A stretch of 64,000 nt of DNA, taken from NCBI RefSeq assembly GCF_035046485.1, contig NC_085138.1, positions 13,271,329 through 13,335,328 of the forward strand. Reading direction: 5' to 3'. Made by a program: the position numbers and the translations under genes. The stretch comes from Aedes albopictus. Taxonomy: Eukaryota; Arthropoda; Insecta; Diptera; Culicidae. Shown piece by piece: positions 11,086 to 24,011 of this stretch. How positions within the stretch are numbered: the stretch's first letter is position 1; every line of letters begins with the position of its first letter. The notes beneath the pieces are model-generated. The model was not told the origin of the DNA, did not search any database, and saw only the letters and a program-made list of their open reading frames with translations.

Positions 11086-11159
11086 ACTAAGCTTATTGTA
11101 CGCTTATTGTTCCTCTAACTACATTGGTAAGTACAGTGGATTATGTAACAGTACTCAAC

Positions 11160-11890
11160 GTAGTGGCAAAAGCTATTATCACAAGTGTAGACCTGAAGCT
11201 ACGGTCTCTGGAGTAGTGTTGTTGATCTGGAATATCACAAAACTACATTGAAATGATTCATGATATGCCAGGGGGATTACAGATTACAGTTTAAAGTTCA
11301 TTGTGAGAATAACTACTGTTACTATCAAGAGCTACACTTCAGGATAGTTTGGACGACCCTCAATATCCCAAAGGTTCATAATAATATACACTTCAGGTTG
11401 GTCCAGTCATCGCGATTGATTATGAGACGTTACTCAGTATGTCAGATGTAGCTGATGTTACAAGTGTAGACCTGAAGTTCTGAACTCAAAGATAATTTGG
11501 CTGACCTGGAACATTCCCATAGTGTCTCTAAATGACATTTGAGTTTTCAAAAGCTCCACGGAACTCAGCAAATTATGCTATGATCTTATTTATGGTTAAA
11601 ACACATAAATTTTTTCTTGTAGATTTGAAGCACTACATTATAGAACAGTTTGGACGAACCTGAATGTCCCAAAGGTTTATAATAAAAAAGTATACTTCAG
11701 ATTGGTCCAGTAACCACTAATAAATATGCAACGTTACTAAGTATAGCAAATATGGCTATTGTTACGAGTGTAGACCTGAAGTCCTGAACTTCAAGGTAGT
11801 TTGGCTGACCTGGAATATTCCTGTAGTGTCTCTAAATGACATTTGAGGTTTCAAGAGCATCGCAGATTCCAGTAGATTATGCAATACAAA
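11160..11890 (-). repeat. Satellite array 2, inverted, with dimeric higher-order structure
   Basis: Reverse-complemented, the monomers align with array 1: GGTCAGCCAAACTACCTTGA here against GGTCATCCAAACTATTCTTGA there, followed by a CTTCAGGTCTACACTCGTAAC block. Core positions near 11213, 11341, 11489, 11645 and 11793 give a ~150-base monomer. Alternate monomers differ (TTTGGACGAMCCT versus TTTGGCTGACCTGG), giving a dimeric unit of about 280-305 bases. Confidence 0.75.
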
Positions 11891-13925
11891 ATGCATAGCA
11901 ACCGCGGCGTGCAGTGCCTGACTGACACATTCACATTTTAGGTATTCACCCTCACACCACGTCGAAGCAGTCGAGTGTTGAGAAGATTTTTGAGCCAAAG
12001 ACTTCAATGAATTTACGAGCTAATCACTGAGAGGCTTTTTTTTGAAGATTATTAAAATATATGGGTAAGATAAGTAGGCTTGCATGAATTCTGATAAAAC
12101 CCGCACATGATCTGTTGATTTTAGGGCGAGATATTTCAGGTGTAACTTGTTACACTAACTTGACTTGAGTCTCCAGTAGATCATCGTCAACTTCCTGATT
12201 AAATAACCGCTACACTATTTATACAATACTGAGCGTATTGCACTCATACTTATATCCCAGTAAGAGTGAACTCCTCTGGTTCTCTCCAGAATATCAATAG
12301 GAACCTTTTCTAATACATCTACCCACCATTCTACCACTGATTCGATGCGAGTTTCCCAGGAGACTTCTCACCCCTCAGGTAGGGTTCCCTTCATTTAGGA
12401 AAACAAGTCCCATCAATCCCCTTCCGCCATCGCCGTCCGTCCATCATCCAGAACGCGCCTAAGCAAAAATCACAATCGGACACAACGGAAAGAATGGCTT
12501 CCTCCATCCATCCAGACTAGTAGAGCGAGCCAGCAGCCACACTGATAATAAATTTCCACCGAGCCGAAATAACAGATGTTTACCCATCATCGCTGACAAA
12601 TGGCCTGGTACGGGCTAAATTGGTTAATAGATGATGGATGGAGGCCACATCAGCGTTGGCACCTTCGAATTTCTGGTCCATCCCCCTGGACACCGGATGC
12701 TGTGCTACTGCCGATTTGATGATCGAAGAAGATAAAAGCATTTTTCCAAACAAGCCACCGACCGTCGTCCCTCTGATGGCGAGGGCAAGGAATGTTGCTT
12801 TTTTTTGGTGGATGGAAGTATCGGCGGTGGTGTTGACCATAATCATAATAATAGATCATTATATCGTTAGGACGGAATGGCGAGGACGGACGTGGTGACG
12901 TGGCTGGCAGCGAATCACTTCCCGATGCGTGACGAAATGGATGACGGGTGTCGAAAAGGGCACTTTTACGAGCCGAGCCAAATTGGATCATCCATCCTTG
13001 GCATCGGCACCAGCCCCCGGCTTCCGACCGAAGTCTCTATTAGGGAGTTATTGACGGTGACTGGTAACGACTTCAATTTCGACTTGTTGCCAGGCGTGAT
13101 TTAGTTGTGGGCGCTGGGATGTTCCTTTTTTTTTTGTTTCTTACACAAGGATAAACCAAATTTGAAACAAAGATGCTATTTACGATTATTGCAACCATCG
13201 CATCCAACCTAACTAAATGTATATAGAGTAACTGTTCGGTGCGCGGGTGCAAAATAGGGAGCAAATGATCATAAAAATTCAATTTCCGGTGAGATGCACA
13301 TTGCCAACTATAGCTGGAAGTCATAAAGGCGATTATTACGGCCCGGTGCCAGTGGTTGGTTGCTGGAAGTTGCATGGCGTTGGTGAATCACTTTTATGCA
13401 AATCGTTTCTGGTGCAGTTAGTTGGCAAGGTCTTTTCTGTGGAAAAGAAAGCCTTTCGGGGTACCAGAAGACGTTCGCGGCCAGAAGATCGGCATCAAAT
13501 TCGATGCTGAGCGATTCCATGTAAAGTGATGAATTTTTATCCAATCCTGAAAAATAATTCTGATTTTATCATGGCTTTATAGGTGTCTTCTCATACAGAA
13601 GTTCTTAAACACATTTGAAAGTAACTATGTATAAAATAAGTATTTGGTTTGAAATATGAGTTACAACATGAACAAAGTGATCGATCTTTATACGAGTTGA
13701 CATGGAATGACTCCTGCACAAAAAGTAGTGTGATGGTATTAACACTTTGCGGTACGTAGAAAGTCGCAAAACGGAATTTGTAGCTAATAAAATCGTCACT
13801 ATATTTATGTGTATGCTAATAAGACTTTTACGATGATCAAATTTTATGTCATTTTAGAATCATTGAAAAGCTTGTTGCAAAATTTGCATGCCTCACAAGT
13901 ATTGCGCATTTCGAAGCAATCTATG
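11891..13925. other. Unique sequence, no supported gene
   Basis: The stretch 12400-13550 is comparatively GC-rich and free of transposon signatures. Its open frames overlap on both strands and show no domain, signal or codon pattern I recognise, so it is left as intronic or intergenic DNA. It is the best place in the left half to look for short exons or enhancers by cross-species alignment. Confidence 0.4.
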
Positions 13926-13929
13926 TAGC

Positions 13930-16166
13930 ACGGTAGCTGTCGGTACTTAGCGACGTGTTCCAAGGTGGGCCGACATACCTTAGTATAGACGTAGAGACAC
14001 TAGCTAGAAGCTTGCGCTTGATAACATACAGCGTAGAGCTATTGGACATCATCTAGGACTGTTATAGTGGCACAGCTGTGGAAGCTCTCTTGCAGGCATC
14101 ATTACCGTGACTATCGAAGGTAAGTTTATCGTCGATCATCACCCCCAACCTCAACACCTAGTCGTACATGACATTCCATAACACCGGACCCAGGATGGAA
14201 CCTTGCGGGACTTTTGAGGTTATGTGAAAGCACTTCCTACCCACCCCTGTGTCGTAAGATAGTGCTTGGTCCTGGAAATAACTTCCGCGAACCTTGTAGA
14301 GGTACCCGAGTATCCCCAGACGGAGGAGCGCATCGGCAATAGCCGCCCAACTGGCGCTATTGAACGCGTTTCTTACATCCAGAGTCACCACTGCACAGTA
14401 GCGAATCTCCCCGCTCTTATGCTGGAGCACTATCTCGAAGGTTTTTGTAACCGACAGGATACCGTTTATGGTCGACCTCACCTTCCGGAAGTTGAACTGA
14501 TTGCTCGAAGGATCATTTAACCCTCCTGGTGTGCCTGAACAGTCTGTTGAGGATGATCTTTTCGAGCACCTTCCCCGCTGTGTCGATCAATCATATTGGT
14601 CTATATACCAACAGGTCCCCAGGTGTTTTCCCCGCCTTTGGAAATAAAACCAGGCTCTGCCACTTCCAAACCTCTGGGAAACCGCCCTCCTCTAGGCACT
14701 TCTGTATAGCAGATCTGAACATCCCGGGAGCCGCTGCAATAGCTATTTTTAAGACCAAGTTCGGAACTCCGTCGGAACCTGGGGCCTTACCTACGCTAAG
14801 GGACTTTGGTATCTCCGCAAGTTCAACATCGGTGATCCTCTCCTCATCACCAGCCCCAGTCCCCAGCTGTCCTACGGAAGTAGGCCAATGACTAGGCCAA
14901 TGACTGTAGAAGCCATTACACCTCAAGTCTGCGCCATCGCGATACTGTACCTAGTAGACAGCTGTGTAGACAGCTAAATGGTTTCATGAGTTCTCAGCTT
15001 ATAAATGCCGAAAATCAGTATAACACGCCTTGTTGCCAAGCAACCTACGATCTTGTGGGCTGAGTCTCGGTTTAAATTCAGAAACCGAGATTCGCACAGC
15101 CGAGCTCATGAAGTAATACTGAGTGTGCATGTGGGCAATTGCTTGAGTCTACCAGTACGCCTGTGGTCCCCCATTTCTACGGTGGACTCGCCTAGACATG
15201 GTCGCATCGCAAGCACGCAAGAGTACCGCTACCAGCTCGTCGCCGTCTAAACCAAGTAAGTTTTGCTCACGGCGGAGCACCTCCCTAAATACCCCTTCGT
15301 CGAAGTATGATGTCTCCCACCTGCGAGGGCTTGACCTTGGCCTACCCAGACAACGCGTAATCGTATAAAATGTAGCATAGGATGATAAAGTGAAGACCAT
15401 CTGCGTATATGCCTCCATTTAGGCGCATGTAAAATGTACGGATATCGCCTCCACTTTTACATCTTATACAACATCTTATACGATGACTGGTTGACTGGGT
15501 AGCCGCCTTTTCCTCTACCCGCTGCCTGCTGTTGTTGTAGTCGATACTGTAGCGAATCGTCAGGTGATCGCTGTGAGTGTAGTCGTCGTCTATTCTCCAG
15601 TTCGAACTACTTGTTAGGTCAGGACTACAAAAAGTAACGTCAATAATCGACTCTGCACCATTCCGACTAACAGTACTCTTGGTACCCACATTAGCCAGGT
15701 CAACTTCTAGCATAGCCAGTGCCTCTGGCAGGGTCCTGGCCCCACTGGTTCGTTAAACGGCTTCCCCATTCCAAGGCATAGGTATTGAAGGCACCTGCTA
15801 TTCACCCTGTCAGCACGGTCTTCATACAGTCCTACATCTGCGTGAACTGCTCGATCGACCACCGCGACCACCTCTGGAGCCGACCTACTGATACCGCGGA
15901 GGTGCATGACAGATACAGAAGCAGACCCCATTGACTTTGGCGACCACAAAGCACTCATAGGTAGTAGACACCAATATCCTGAACGGGGTATTCATTCGTC
16001 GTTCATATCGCCGCGATTTTTTCTGGATCCATCCGCGACCCAGTTGCCGTTGCCGGCGGATTCCCGGTATGGGTCCACTATGATGGCGCTCCCTCTCAGA
16101 AACCGCCTGACAAAGCAGGGACTGAGCCGCGTCACAGTGGTTCAGGTTCAGCTGCGTTACCTGCAC
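13930..16166 (-). pseudogene. R1-clade ORF2 remnants (endonuclease and RT)
   Basis: The endonuclease starts at 16166 with MQVTQLNLNHC and continues in shifted frames through VAKVNGVCFCICHAPP. Its C-terminal part is at 15713-15342 (TKSTVSRNGAESIIDVTF...DDDYTHSDHL, retaining the SDH motif). RT pieces follow at 14926-14591 (SVGKAPGSDGVPNLVLK, LFPKAGK, YRPI) and 14481-14158 (TLDVRNAFNSASW, PQGSILGPVLWNVMYD). A deletion then joins directly to post-RT sequence. The aspartate in DVRNAF is kept, but the D-D active-site pair is truncated at 'MYD'. Confidence 0.8.
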
Positions 16167-16199
16167 TGTGATTTGTTGTTCACTGCGGCTTTATTGAAG

Positions 16200-17679
16200 G
16201 CCGGGCACCTTGGACCACCCGTCGGATGTCTGATGTTTGCGGATTTCCCGGTACAGATCAAGCAGATGGGTGGGCTCGTGCAGCTTTGGGCCTTATGACC
16301 TTCAGCGCCGCATCACCTGCACAGATTGCGCCTGTCAGGGCCTTTGCAGTCCCACGACTTGTGTCCTGGTTCCAGACACCTTCAGCAAACCTCTGGTGGC
16401 TCGTGGAATGTCAGGTGACATACGCACCAACCCACCTTTATGTTCCTTATCTTAACGGACTTTTTAACGTCCGCCACAGGTAGCTGAACCAGAGCTATCT
16501 GTGTCCCTGCTGACCCCTTCCGTAACCTAACGGCTGCGGTGGCCACCTGCACATCGCACTGTTGCCACAATGCCGTGATGAGCTCTTCCACTTCGGTGAT
16601 CTCGTCAATGTCTTTGACCTTCAGAGTCGCCTCATGTGTTAGAGCCCTCACCTCAACACCCTCACCAAGGACCTCTTCTGCCACCCTCTTGTAGGCGGCG
16701 CCCTTGTGTTCCTTCTCGCGCTTCAGCTAATACTGCGAGCGTCGGCACCAACACCCTCAAGCTTGGCGTCGCTTCGCATCGCTTTCAAGACGTCCGAGTA
16801 CTTGGACTGTTCCGTCTTGATGACGAGCGCGTCGCCTTTCTCACGCTTGGCATGTACCCTCCTACGCCTTGGCTTGGCGTCCTGTACTTCTACAGGCGGA
16901 TTATTCTTCTTCTTCCGCTCTACCTTCGTCCATGGAGGGTCCTCCACTTAGTTCGCCCTACTCTGTGGCTGCTGAGGGCCTACCAACGGTCGCAACCCCT
17001 TGTTCCCATCGTTCCGGGACGGGCCAGCCTTTTCAGGCCCACCCTTCCCAGCTTTCCGGGAACCCTGGCTGGGGTCCGACCTTCCGGCATTGTTACCGAC
17101 CTTCGGGGTAATTATGCGCCTGGCTTTGCGTGCACCGCCAGACAGCTCTTCGCCTGACGGCTGCCTCACCTGCTTCTGCGAGAGCAGTCGCTTCCATTTT
17201 TTTTCGGACTTCCTGCGAAAGAAAAGGCCTCCGTTTGAGTAAACTTCGGCACTTTCTCCTTTGCCGGCTCCGCCGCTGCAGCAGTCAGCAACGCGAGTAC
17301 CGCGTGCTCCTGCTTGGCATTATCGATCGCCACCCTAATCTGAAGCAGGGCCTTTTTCAGGTTCAGGTTTTCAGGTTATGTTCGACTTGGTGGACGCAAA
17401 GTCGATGATTTTGCCAAGCTGCTGCTCAGCCACCTCTATTGCGGACCGTCCTTTATTTTCTTGGTTGACGGCCCTCAGCAGCCACGCTCCGTCCATTATC
17501 TCCACCGGCTGGCTTGCCGGGAAGTGGACAGGAGCTCCTACTCTCGAGCTGCGTACGCAGCTCCCAGCGCCTAGCTCCTCGCTCCTCCTTGTCGAAGACC
17601 TCATCAACCCGCTTCTTGCGAAGGGGTTGATCGCACCACTACTTTCACCTAGATTTTGATTTTTAGAATTTTTGCTCAT
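16200..17679 (-). pseudogene. R1-clade ORF1 (gag-like) remnant
   Basis: An ATG at 17679 opens MSKNSKNQNLGESS; the frame later shifts. The C-terminal part (16684-16382) reads VADVKKSVKIRNIKVGWCVCHL, then passes into CCHC zinc knuckles: RCLEPGHKSWDC, then CGAEGHKAQSC, then a CLICTGK knuckle. In-frame TGA codons fall inside the first two knuckles. The protein would bind LINE RNA and target particles. Confidence 0.75.
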
Positions 17680-17690
17680 TTCTTCATCCT

Positions 17691-18219
17691 ACGAGTCGCA
17701 CGGGAAAGAAGGTCCACCACGTCACAGTCCTGCATTAAAGTGGTAAGGGACGAAACACTGTGGAGCGTGCGCATCTTTTTCACCCCCTCGATCACTCATT
17801 CCTCGGCACGGGTCGCTTGGTACTTTGAATTGGGGTTAGTAGTCCTATTCTTAGTCGGCAACTACACGGATGACTCGCAGAAGTGAAGAAGTTGGGGTCA
17901 AGCCCCTGGACTACCATCCCTGTTGCCCTGAACCTAGATTAACAATATAATGTACCCTACCCTACTAACACAAATTTCTTCCCAAGACAATGATGGAAGC
18001 ACTGAGATTTTCGGTGTTAATAACAACGGTTGTCTTACTAGCATTCGCTTCCCTTTTCGATGACCGTAAGGACGTGGCCAGCACTGTTACTGACCTTACT
18101 AAAAGTGGGAGATCTCGAACTGAGCATTTTGAGAATGGTAAGCTTGTCCCAAGCCCTATTCATTGAATATTTGTGCATTTTCGATTGCTCTGGTCAATCA
18201 CGGAGTAGAAACTACGAAT
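17691..18219. other. Probable R1 5' UTR or unique spacer
   Basis: No coding signal is seen. Its position between two R1-like ORF1 pieces suggests leader sequence, but no tandem promoter units or boundary can be identified. Confidence 0.3.
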
Positions 18220-18560
18220 TGTGCGGTCATCTATGCTCATGCTTCAGCTTTTCGGGATGCCTGATCGGGGTCCGACTTGCCAGCATTACTGCCCTGCATT
18301 CTCGGGGTTCCCAACCTAGAGACCTTGCGAACGCCGCTTGATAGCTTCTCTCCTGGTGGATGACTTGCACGCTTTTGTTATTGCTTGTCGTAAATAATTG
18401 CATCTTGCGTGCCCTTCGGGCTACCCGCGAGTGCGAAGGCCTTAGTCTGGTAGTCTGGGTAAACTTCGGCACCTTCAACTTCACGGAATCTGCAGCTGCC
18501 GCAATTGCCATGAGTTTGTCATAGTACTGCTTGACCACTGATGCGGTGTAACATTCTACA
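18220..18560 (-). pseudogene. Second R1-type ORF1 scrap
   Basis: The minus-strand frame 18574-18227 carries KVPKFTQTTRLRPSHS and basic stretches matching the ORF1 middle region at about 17030-17260. At nucleotide level, 'ggggtccgac' plus flanks recurs in both. It is a short, separately decayed copy directly abutting satellite array 3. Confidence 0.6.
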
Positions 18561-20235
18561 GGTCCATGGTGCATAGTTCTGTAGAGAAGTAGTTTTCAAA
18601 GATGTTCTGAGTCATCCAAGAACTTCCGCGATCTATAAACGTAATCAATGGGTTATTGCTACATTACTGATGCGCTGTAACTTTCCTACAGGTCCATGGA
18701 GCACAGTTCTGTAGAGAAATAGTTTGAAAAGATTTTCTTGATCATCCAAAAAATTTCAGCATAAGTTTAAGTTGTAGACCTTATTTGTCGACCTTAAAAG
18801 GCATAATCAATGGATTGTTGTAACATTACTGATGTAATGTAACAACATACAGAACCATGGTGCATAGTTCTGTAAAGAACTACTTTCCAAAGGTATTCTA
18901 CGTCATCCACGAACTTCCGCGAGTAAAAACCTGCAGATTTACAAGCGTAATCCATGAATTGCTATTACTCATGCGGTGCAACATTCTACAGGTCCATTGG
19001 GGCATAGTTTTATAGACACCTACTTTCCAAAGATGTGCTAGGTCCTCCAAGAACTTCCGCGAGTAAAGGTCTTAGTATCTACAAGCGTAGTCAATTGATT
19101 GTTATTACATTACTGATGTGGCGTACAGGTCCATGAAGCGTAGTTTAATAAAGAGGTAATTTCCAAAGTTGTTCTAGGTTATATAAGAACTTCCGGGAGT
19201 TGATACATTAAGACCTATAAAAGTAATCAATGGGTTATTGTTACATTACTGATGCGGGGTACATCCTATAGGTCCATGAAACATGGTTTTGTAGAAAACT
19301 AGCTTCCAAAGATTTTCTAGATCATCCAAAAACTTCAGCTTAGGCTGAAGGTCTACAAGCATAATAAATGGAATGTTGTTACATTACTGTTACGATGCAA
19401 CATCCTACAGAACCATGGAGTATTGTTCTACATTCTAGTGCTTGCACAGCCAGTATTGAAAAGCATCCTGGAAATATCAAAATTGCTTCTGATATTTTCT
19501 TGTCAGCATTAATATTTGCAGCATATCTGAGATGTGACACAATTATTTAAACGGCCAGGCCCACTGTGAACCATGGAGTATTGTTCTACAAAGAACTTAA
19601 GTCCAAAGCTTATCTAGGTTTTCCAAAAATTTCCGTGAGTAGGGACCTAAAGATCTACAAGCGTAACCAATGGATTGTTGTTGCATTACTAATACGGTTT
19701 CTTATCCTACACAGGTCCATGAAGCATAGTTTTGTAAAGAACTACTTTTCAAACGAGTTCTAGGTCATCCAAGAATTTTCGCGAGTAAAGGCCTTAGATC
19801 TACAAGCGTATCCAGTGGATTGTTGTTACATTACTAATACGGTTTCTTATCCAACAGGTCCATGAAGCATAGTTCTGTAGTGACGTAATTTCCAAAGATG
19901 TTCTAGGTCCTCTAAGAACCTCCACAAGTTAAGATCTCAAGATCTATAAGCGTAATCAATGCATTATTGCTGCATTACTGATACGGTACAACATCCTATA
20001 GGTCCATGAAGCTTGGTTCTGCATGGGACTAATTTCCAAAGATGAACTAGGTCATCGAAGAACATATGTAAGTAAAGGCCTTAAGTTGTTATCACATTAC
20101 TAATCCGATCCAACATCTTACAAGTCCATGGGAAATTGTTCTGTAGAGTAGTAATTTCAGAAGATGCTCTAGCTCATCGAAGAACTCTCGCGAGTATAGG
20201 CCTTAAGAAGTACAAGCGTAATCAAAGGATTGTAT
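18541..20235 (+). repeat. Satellite array 3, ~143-bp monomer
   Basis: About twelve monomers are marked by GGTCCATG-type starts near 18561, 18691, 18851, 18991, 19128, 19271, 19410, 19568, 19714, 19857, 20001 and 20122 (spacing about 120-160). The best-conserved block is TCTAGGTCATCCAAGAACTT followed by CCGCGAGT, then CTACAAGCGTAATCAATGG. The block aligns with the cores of arrays 1 and 2, so all three are one family. One monomer near 19430-19560 carries extra sequence. A decayed unit continues at about 20300-20345. Confidence 0.9.
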
Positions 20236-22242
20236 TTGCTATATTCAGTCACTAGGTTCCTAAATCAAACTTGAATCAATAGTTGACTTTGTCGATTTTA
20301 GAGTATCCAAGAACAATCTAGAGTGAACTTAAGACTTCTTACCAAGTCCTTAACCTAAGCGTTACCAGGTGTTTTCTGGAAGTTGAACTTCAGGGGGTTT
20401 TAGAGAAGTGCAACATTTTGAAATCCAGATTATCTACTTCAGATAACATTATCATTCTTTTTACAACAATAAAAATAATCGATCGCCCTTTCGATGAAAG
20501 ATTTCTTCTTCCTGGTCTAGGACTCTAGGATATAGACATCAGCGCTGTTGTTCATCTTGTGCTCTATCTGAACAGGAACAAAGGCGTCACAATCGCCCGG
20601 GAGACACATTTCTTCCGACCGCCAATGTTTCCTCCAGTAGGTTGTGAAGGATTCTCCTAACCCACGAATGTAGTATCTGTTTGTTGGGCAAACATGTAAT
20701 GAATGAGATAGTCCGCCGCCGAAGAATAAAAGTACCACGTCAAGATTGAGGAAATTTTGAGAGCACTCGTCGAACACATTCTCATTCTCGGTGTCTGTCT
20801 GTTAGTCGGTTCAAGATAGAACTTCTACGATAGAACAGATACTCTGGTCTAAGTTGGAATATGAGTTGTTTGCAATGGGGAAAAGAAAAGGAAAAGATAT
20901 AAGATTAATAAATATTAGGAGGAAAAGTTTTGACTAGTTTTCCTCAGATGAAAGGAAACATGGAAAGAGGTTCCCAGCTAGCGCGTTTATTAATGGTTTC
21001 TTTTCACCGCAAGGACAATTCCTAGCTAGTTGGTATGAGGATATGTGGAGGAGTGTGATGAAAGGCCATGTTTCAGATAAGATCTCCCTTTTCTCTTCCG
21101 AGTCAACCTACGGCAGGCAGCAGCGGTGGGAATTACCGTCATGTGGAATTTATCACATTTCATTGATCCTTGGTGGGATTGATGCTCGCCAAGTTTTTGC
21201 CATCCTTCGCCTCAAAAAGAGGACACAAAGAAAATGAATCGCTCCCCCGCCGAGCCTGTGGACCATAAATTATTGACGAAATTCTCCTTCCTTATCTTGG
21301 TCCCATTTTCTCCCGGGCCGAAGAGCGCGGAATTTGAATAATTTTGTTATGATCATAAAAATTATGAAAGGAGGACAATTTTTCGGAGCGCTAATTTAAG
21401 GTGAATTCGCTGCCATCGAACATGGGACGGAACCAACGGTAAGTCAGGCAACGATAATGTCGATATAGATTGCCGGCCAGGAGCGTCGAGAAAAAAAAAG
21501 TAACTTGGTCGGTCGTCCGTCACCCCCCTCGGGCGAATAAGAATGTTAATCATTATAAGAGAGCAGGTACCCGCGGCCCTCACCCCGGAACTGCCTTCCT
21601 AGGGTGAGATGGATAACTGAAGCTTGTCTTTTGCAAGATGCAGAAAAAAAAAGTTAGCGGGACCCAAATGAACAAATTTGGAACAGAAAATGAAAAATCC
21701 ATTATTTTCAAGTTTTCGGCACAGGAAACAGAGGGAACTGGAGGCAGCGTGAGACAACGAGAATAAAATGTAATAAAATTTCCTTCCTATAATTTAAATC
21801 GCCAATTCTACGGCAATTGTTCGCGTAATGCTCACCTCTCCGAATGGTGCAACCGGAGGTAATAAAAAAAAGTCGGTCTGAGGAGGAATATGGCTCGGGA
21901 GATCAAACAAGTTATACTAGAGCCATGAGTTCTGTGTCAGAGAAAGAGCGATTGCACATAATTTCAAGATTATGGTCATAAAAGCTAATTATGGCGATAA
22001 ATAACTCATTATTGGCTGAAAAATGGGCATCAGTCTATGAATGGTTGCTTTTAGTGTAATGAACGATTGCATTGGAGATAGCGATTGATAGTTTGTGGTA
22101 GGTTCATTCTAGCTAGCACCTTGGGGAGTACAAAAATTCAAATATTACAGCTTTTCTTTTCTCAGTAACATTCATGGCCGACAGCGCATATCAATAGAGT
22201 AAACAGGAGTGAAAGTACCAATAGTGATGCTATTAGTAGTGT
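20236..22242. other. Unique sequence, no supported gene
   Basis: An 86-codon minus frame at 20517-20777 is the only frame with coding-like composition, and it has no recognisable motif. The stretch 20900-21900 has the look of conserved non-coding DNA (ATAAAAATTATG-like blocks) but I cannot assign it. Confidence 0.4.
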
Positions 22243-23762
22243 ATCAGGTATCAGAAGGCCGGCTCCAGAGGTACGTTCTTCTCCATTTGGGAAATTGGTG
22301 CCATCCTCATTAACACGAGCCTATTCATCATTTACTAGAGGGAGAGGGAAAAGGAAGGTAAGGGAATTGGATAGTCGTAAACGCATACGCGAACCGCAAT
22401 AGGTTAAAACAACGCCCTGAAAAGGGCACTGCAATAATGCATGAAGCGTAAAGAGGGCCTATAGCTCTTTACCACAGCGTGTCAAAAACAATAGAACGTC
22501 CTGAAGATTCTGGTTTCAGAAGTCAGTTACCCTTAACATGTGTTAACCGAGTACTCCAAAACGCAGTTGCGCAAAAACTGGACACTTACATATCAAATGA
22601 CTGGACAGTTACATATCAAATGATACGAAGTTTCATAATCGGATTCACAGGTCTCACATGCAGATGAATCAGCTTGCTGAATATTCGCCATGTGATAGCT
22701 GAGTCGGCAGTGGCCAGTCAATGCTTTGATCAGAATGCTGCAATTCTGCTTTGACAGATTTGTAAGATACTTCGCCACCCTTGGAGATGACTCAGTACAA
22801 TACAATTTGGTTTGACGACATGACTCCAAACTATTCCAACATTGTCAGTGTTTAGTAGCAGCCCAGGTGTGAATCTGAAGCTTTACCCAACACTTCGATA
22901 TCGGAATAGCTGGCTCAGGGCCAATGAAGTCATGTGATGCTCCAGTGCGAGCTAACTCATCAGTCAATTCATTTCCAGCGATGGAAGAATGGCCAGGTAC
23001 CCATACAAGGTGAACAGCGTTTGCTGAATGCAGCTCCTCGATTTAAGTTCGACAAGCGATAACTACCTTCGACCTAGAGTTGGCCGAAGCAAGTGCTTTA
23101 ATAGCAGCCTGGCTAGCTGACCAGAAGTATTTACTTTGCCCATTACGTGCTGCTGAAGTGTCGATTGCACTCCGCACATAAGAGCAAAGATTTCGGCCTG
23201 AAAAATGATGCAGTGTCTACCAAGTGAGTAAGACTGATACAGCTTTAGCTCACGAGAATAAATACCAGCACCTGCTCGACCTTCGAGAAGGGAGCCATCA
23301 GTGTAACATACGATGCCGTCTGAAATACTTCTTTCCAGATAACCAGATGTCCACTCTCCCCGGGAAGGTAATTTCGTGGAAATGTCCTATATGCAAAATT
23401 ACAAGTAATTGTAAGATCACTTGGAGCAAGGACAACTTTGTTCCAATTCAACAAAAGTGGAAACATCGAGGTGTGTGTTGATGTGTGGTTCACAGGAGTT
23501 TTGCTCTAGTAGACCGAGTACCCGTAACCGGTAAGTGCAAGAAAGTGCTTCTTGTTGAAGAAAAATGTGTAGTGGGGCAACGTCAAAGAGAACTTCGAGC
23601 GCTGCCTTGGGAGTTGAAGAGAACGCTCCAGACATCGCCATTAAGCACATCCTTTGGAGATGGCCTAATTTTTATTGGACCGTTCTCACTTTGCCCTTTT
23701 GCCACCACACAAGACATCCATAAGCCAATATTGGCCACAGTTGTGTAAATTCATTTGATATA

Positions 23763-24011
23763 CAGCATCCACTCGATAACTGACTGCTGTTTAACTGGAC
23801 TGCTTTTTAACTGGGCGCTCGATAACTGGGCCAAAGTCCAGTTAAAAAGCAGTTGTCTGTCAAAAATAAACAAAATCTAACCTCACATTTTGCAAATCAG
23901 TGTTTTGTTTACAATATAACAATAGCCTCCGGCTCCGGGAGCTCAGTCCAGTTATCGAACGGCGCTCGCTAACTGAACTGTCGTCAAAACCCAGTTATCG
24001 AGCGGAAGCTG
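23763..24011. mobile_element. pogo/Tigger-like MITE
   Basis: The 249-base insert has termini CAGCATCCACTCGATAACTG and, inverted, CAGCTTCCGCTCGATAACTG. It is flanked by TA at 23761-23762 and 24012-24013. The empty site in LOA copy 1 (near 3190) has a single TA. CAG ends, TA duplication and the 'CTCGATAACTG' run fit pogo-type elements. No transposase is present. Confidence 0.85.

Larger units (their letters stand above)
13930..17690 (-). mobile_element. R1-clade non-LTR retrotransposon, degenerate
   Basis: Minus-strand order is gag-like ORF1 (17679 down to about 16200) followed by ORF2 endonuclease and RT (16166 down to about 13930). Clade evidence is the QLNLNHCDAAQSLL endonuclease start, the three-knuckle gag C-terminus and the 'SILRYVGPPWN'-type post-RT block. 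Multiple stops and frameshifts are present. RT sequence jumps from VLWNVMYD (14158) to LGVMIDDKLTFDSH, so the segment around the active site and RT C-terminus is deleted. The 3' UTR is not recognised. Confidence 0.8.

Noticed and set aside
20517..20777. 86-codon minus frame with cysteines and a hydrophobic stretch
   Set aside because: Composition is suggestive, but I recognise no motif and found no splice sites or neighbouring exon.
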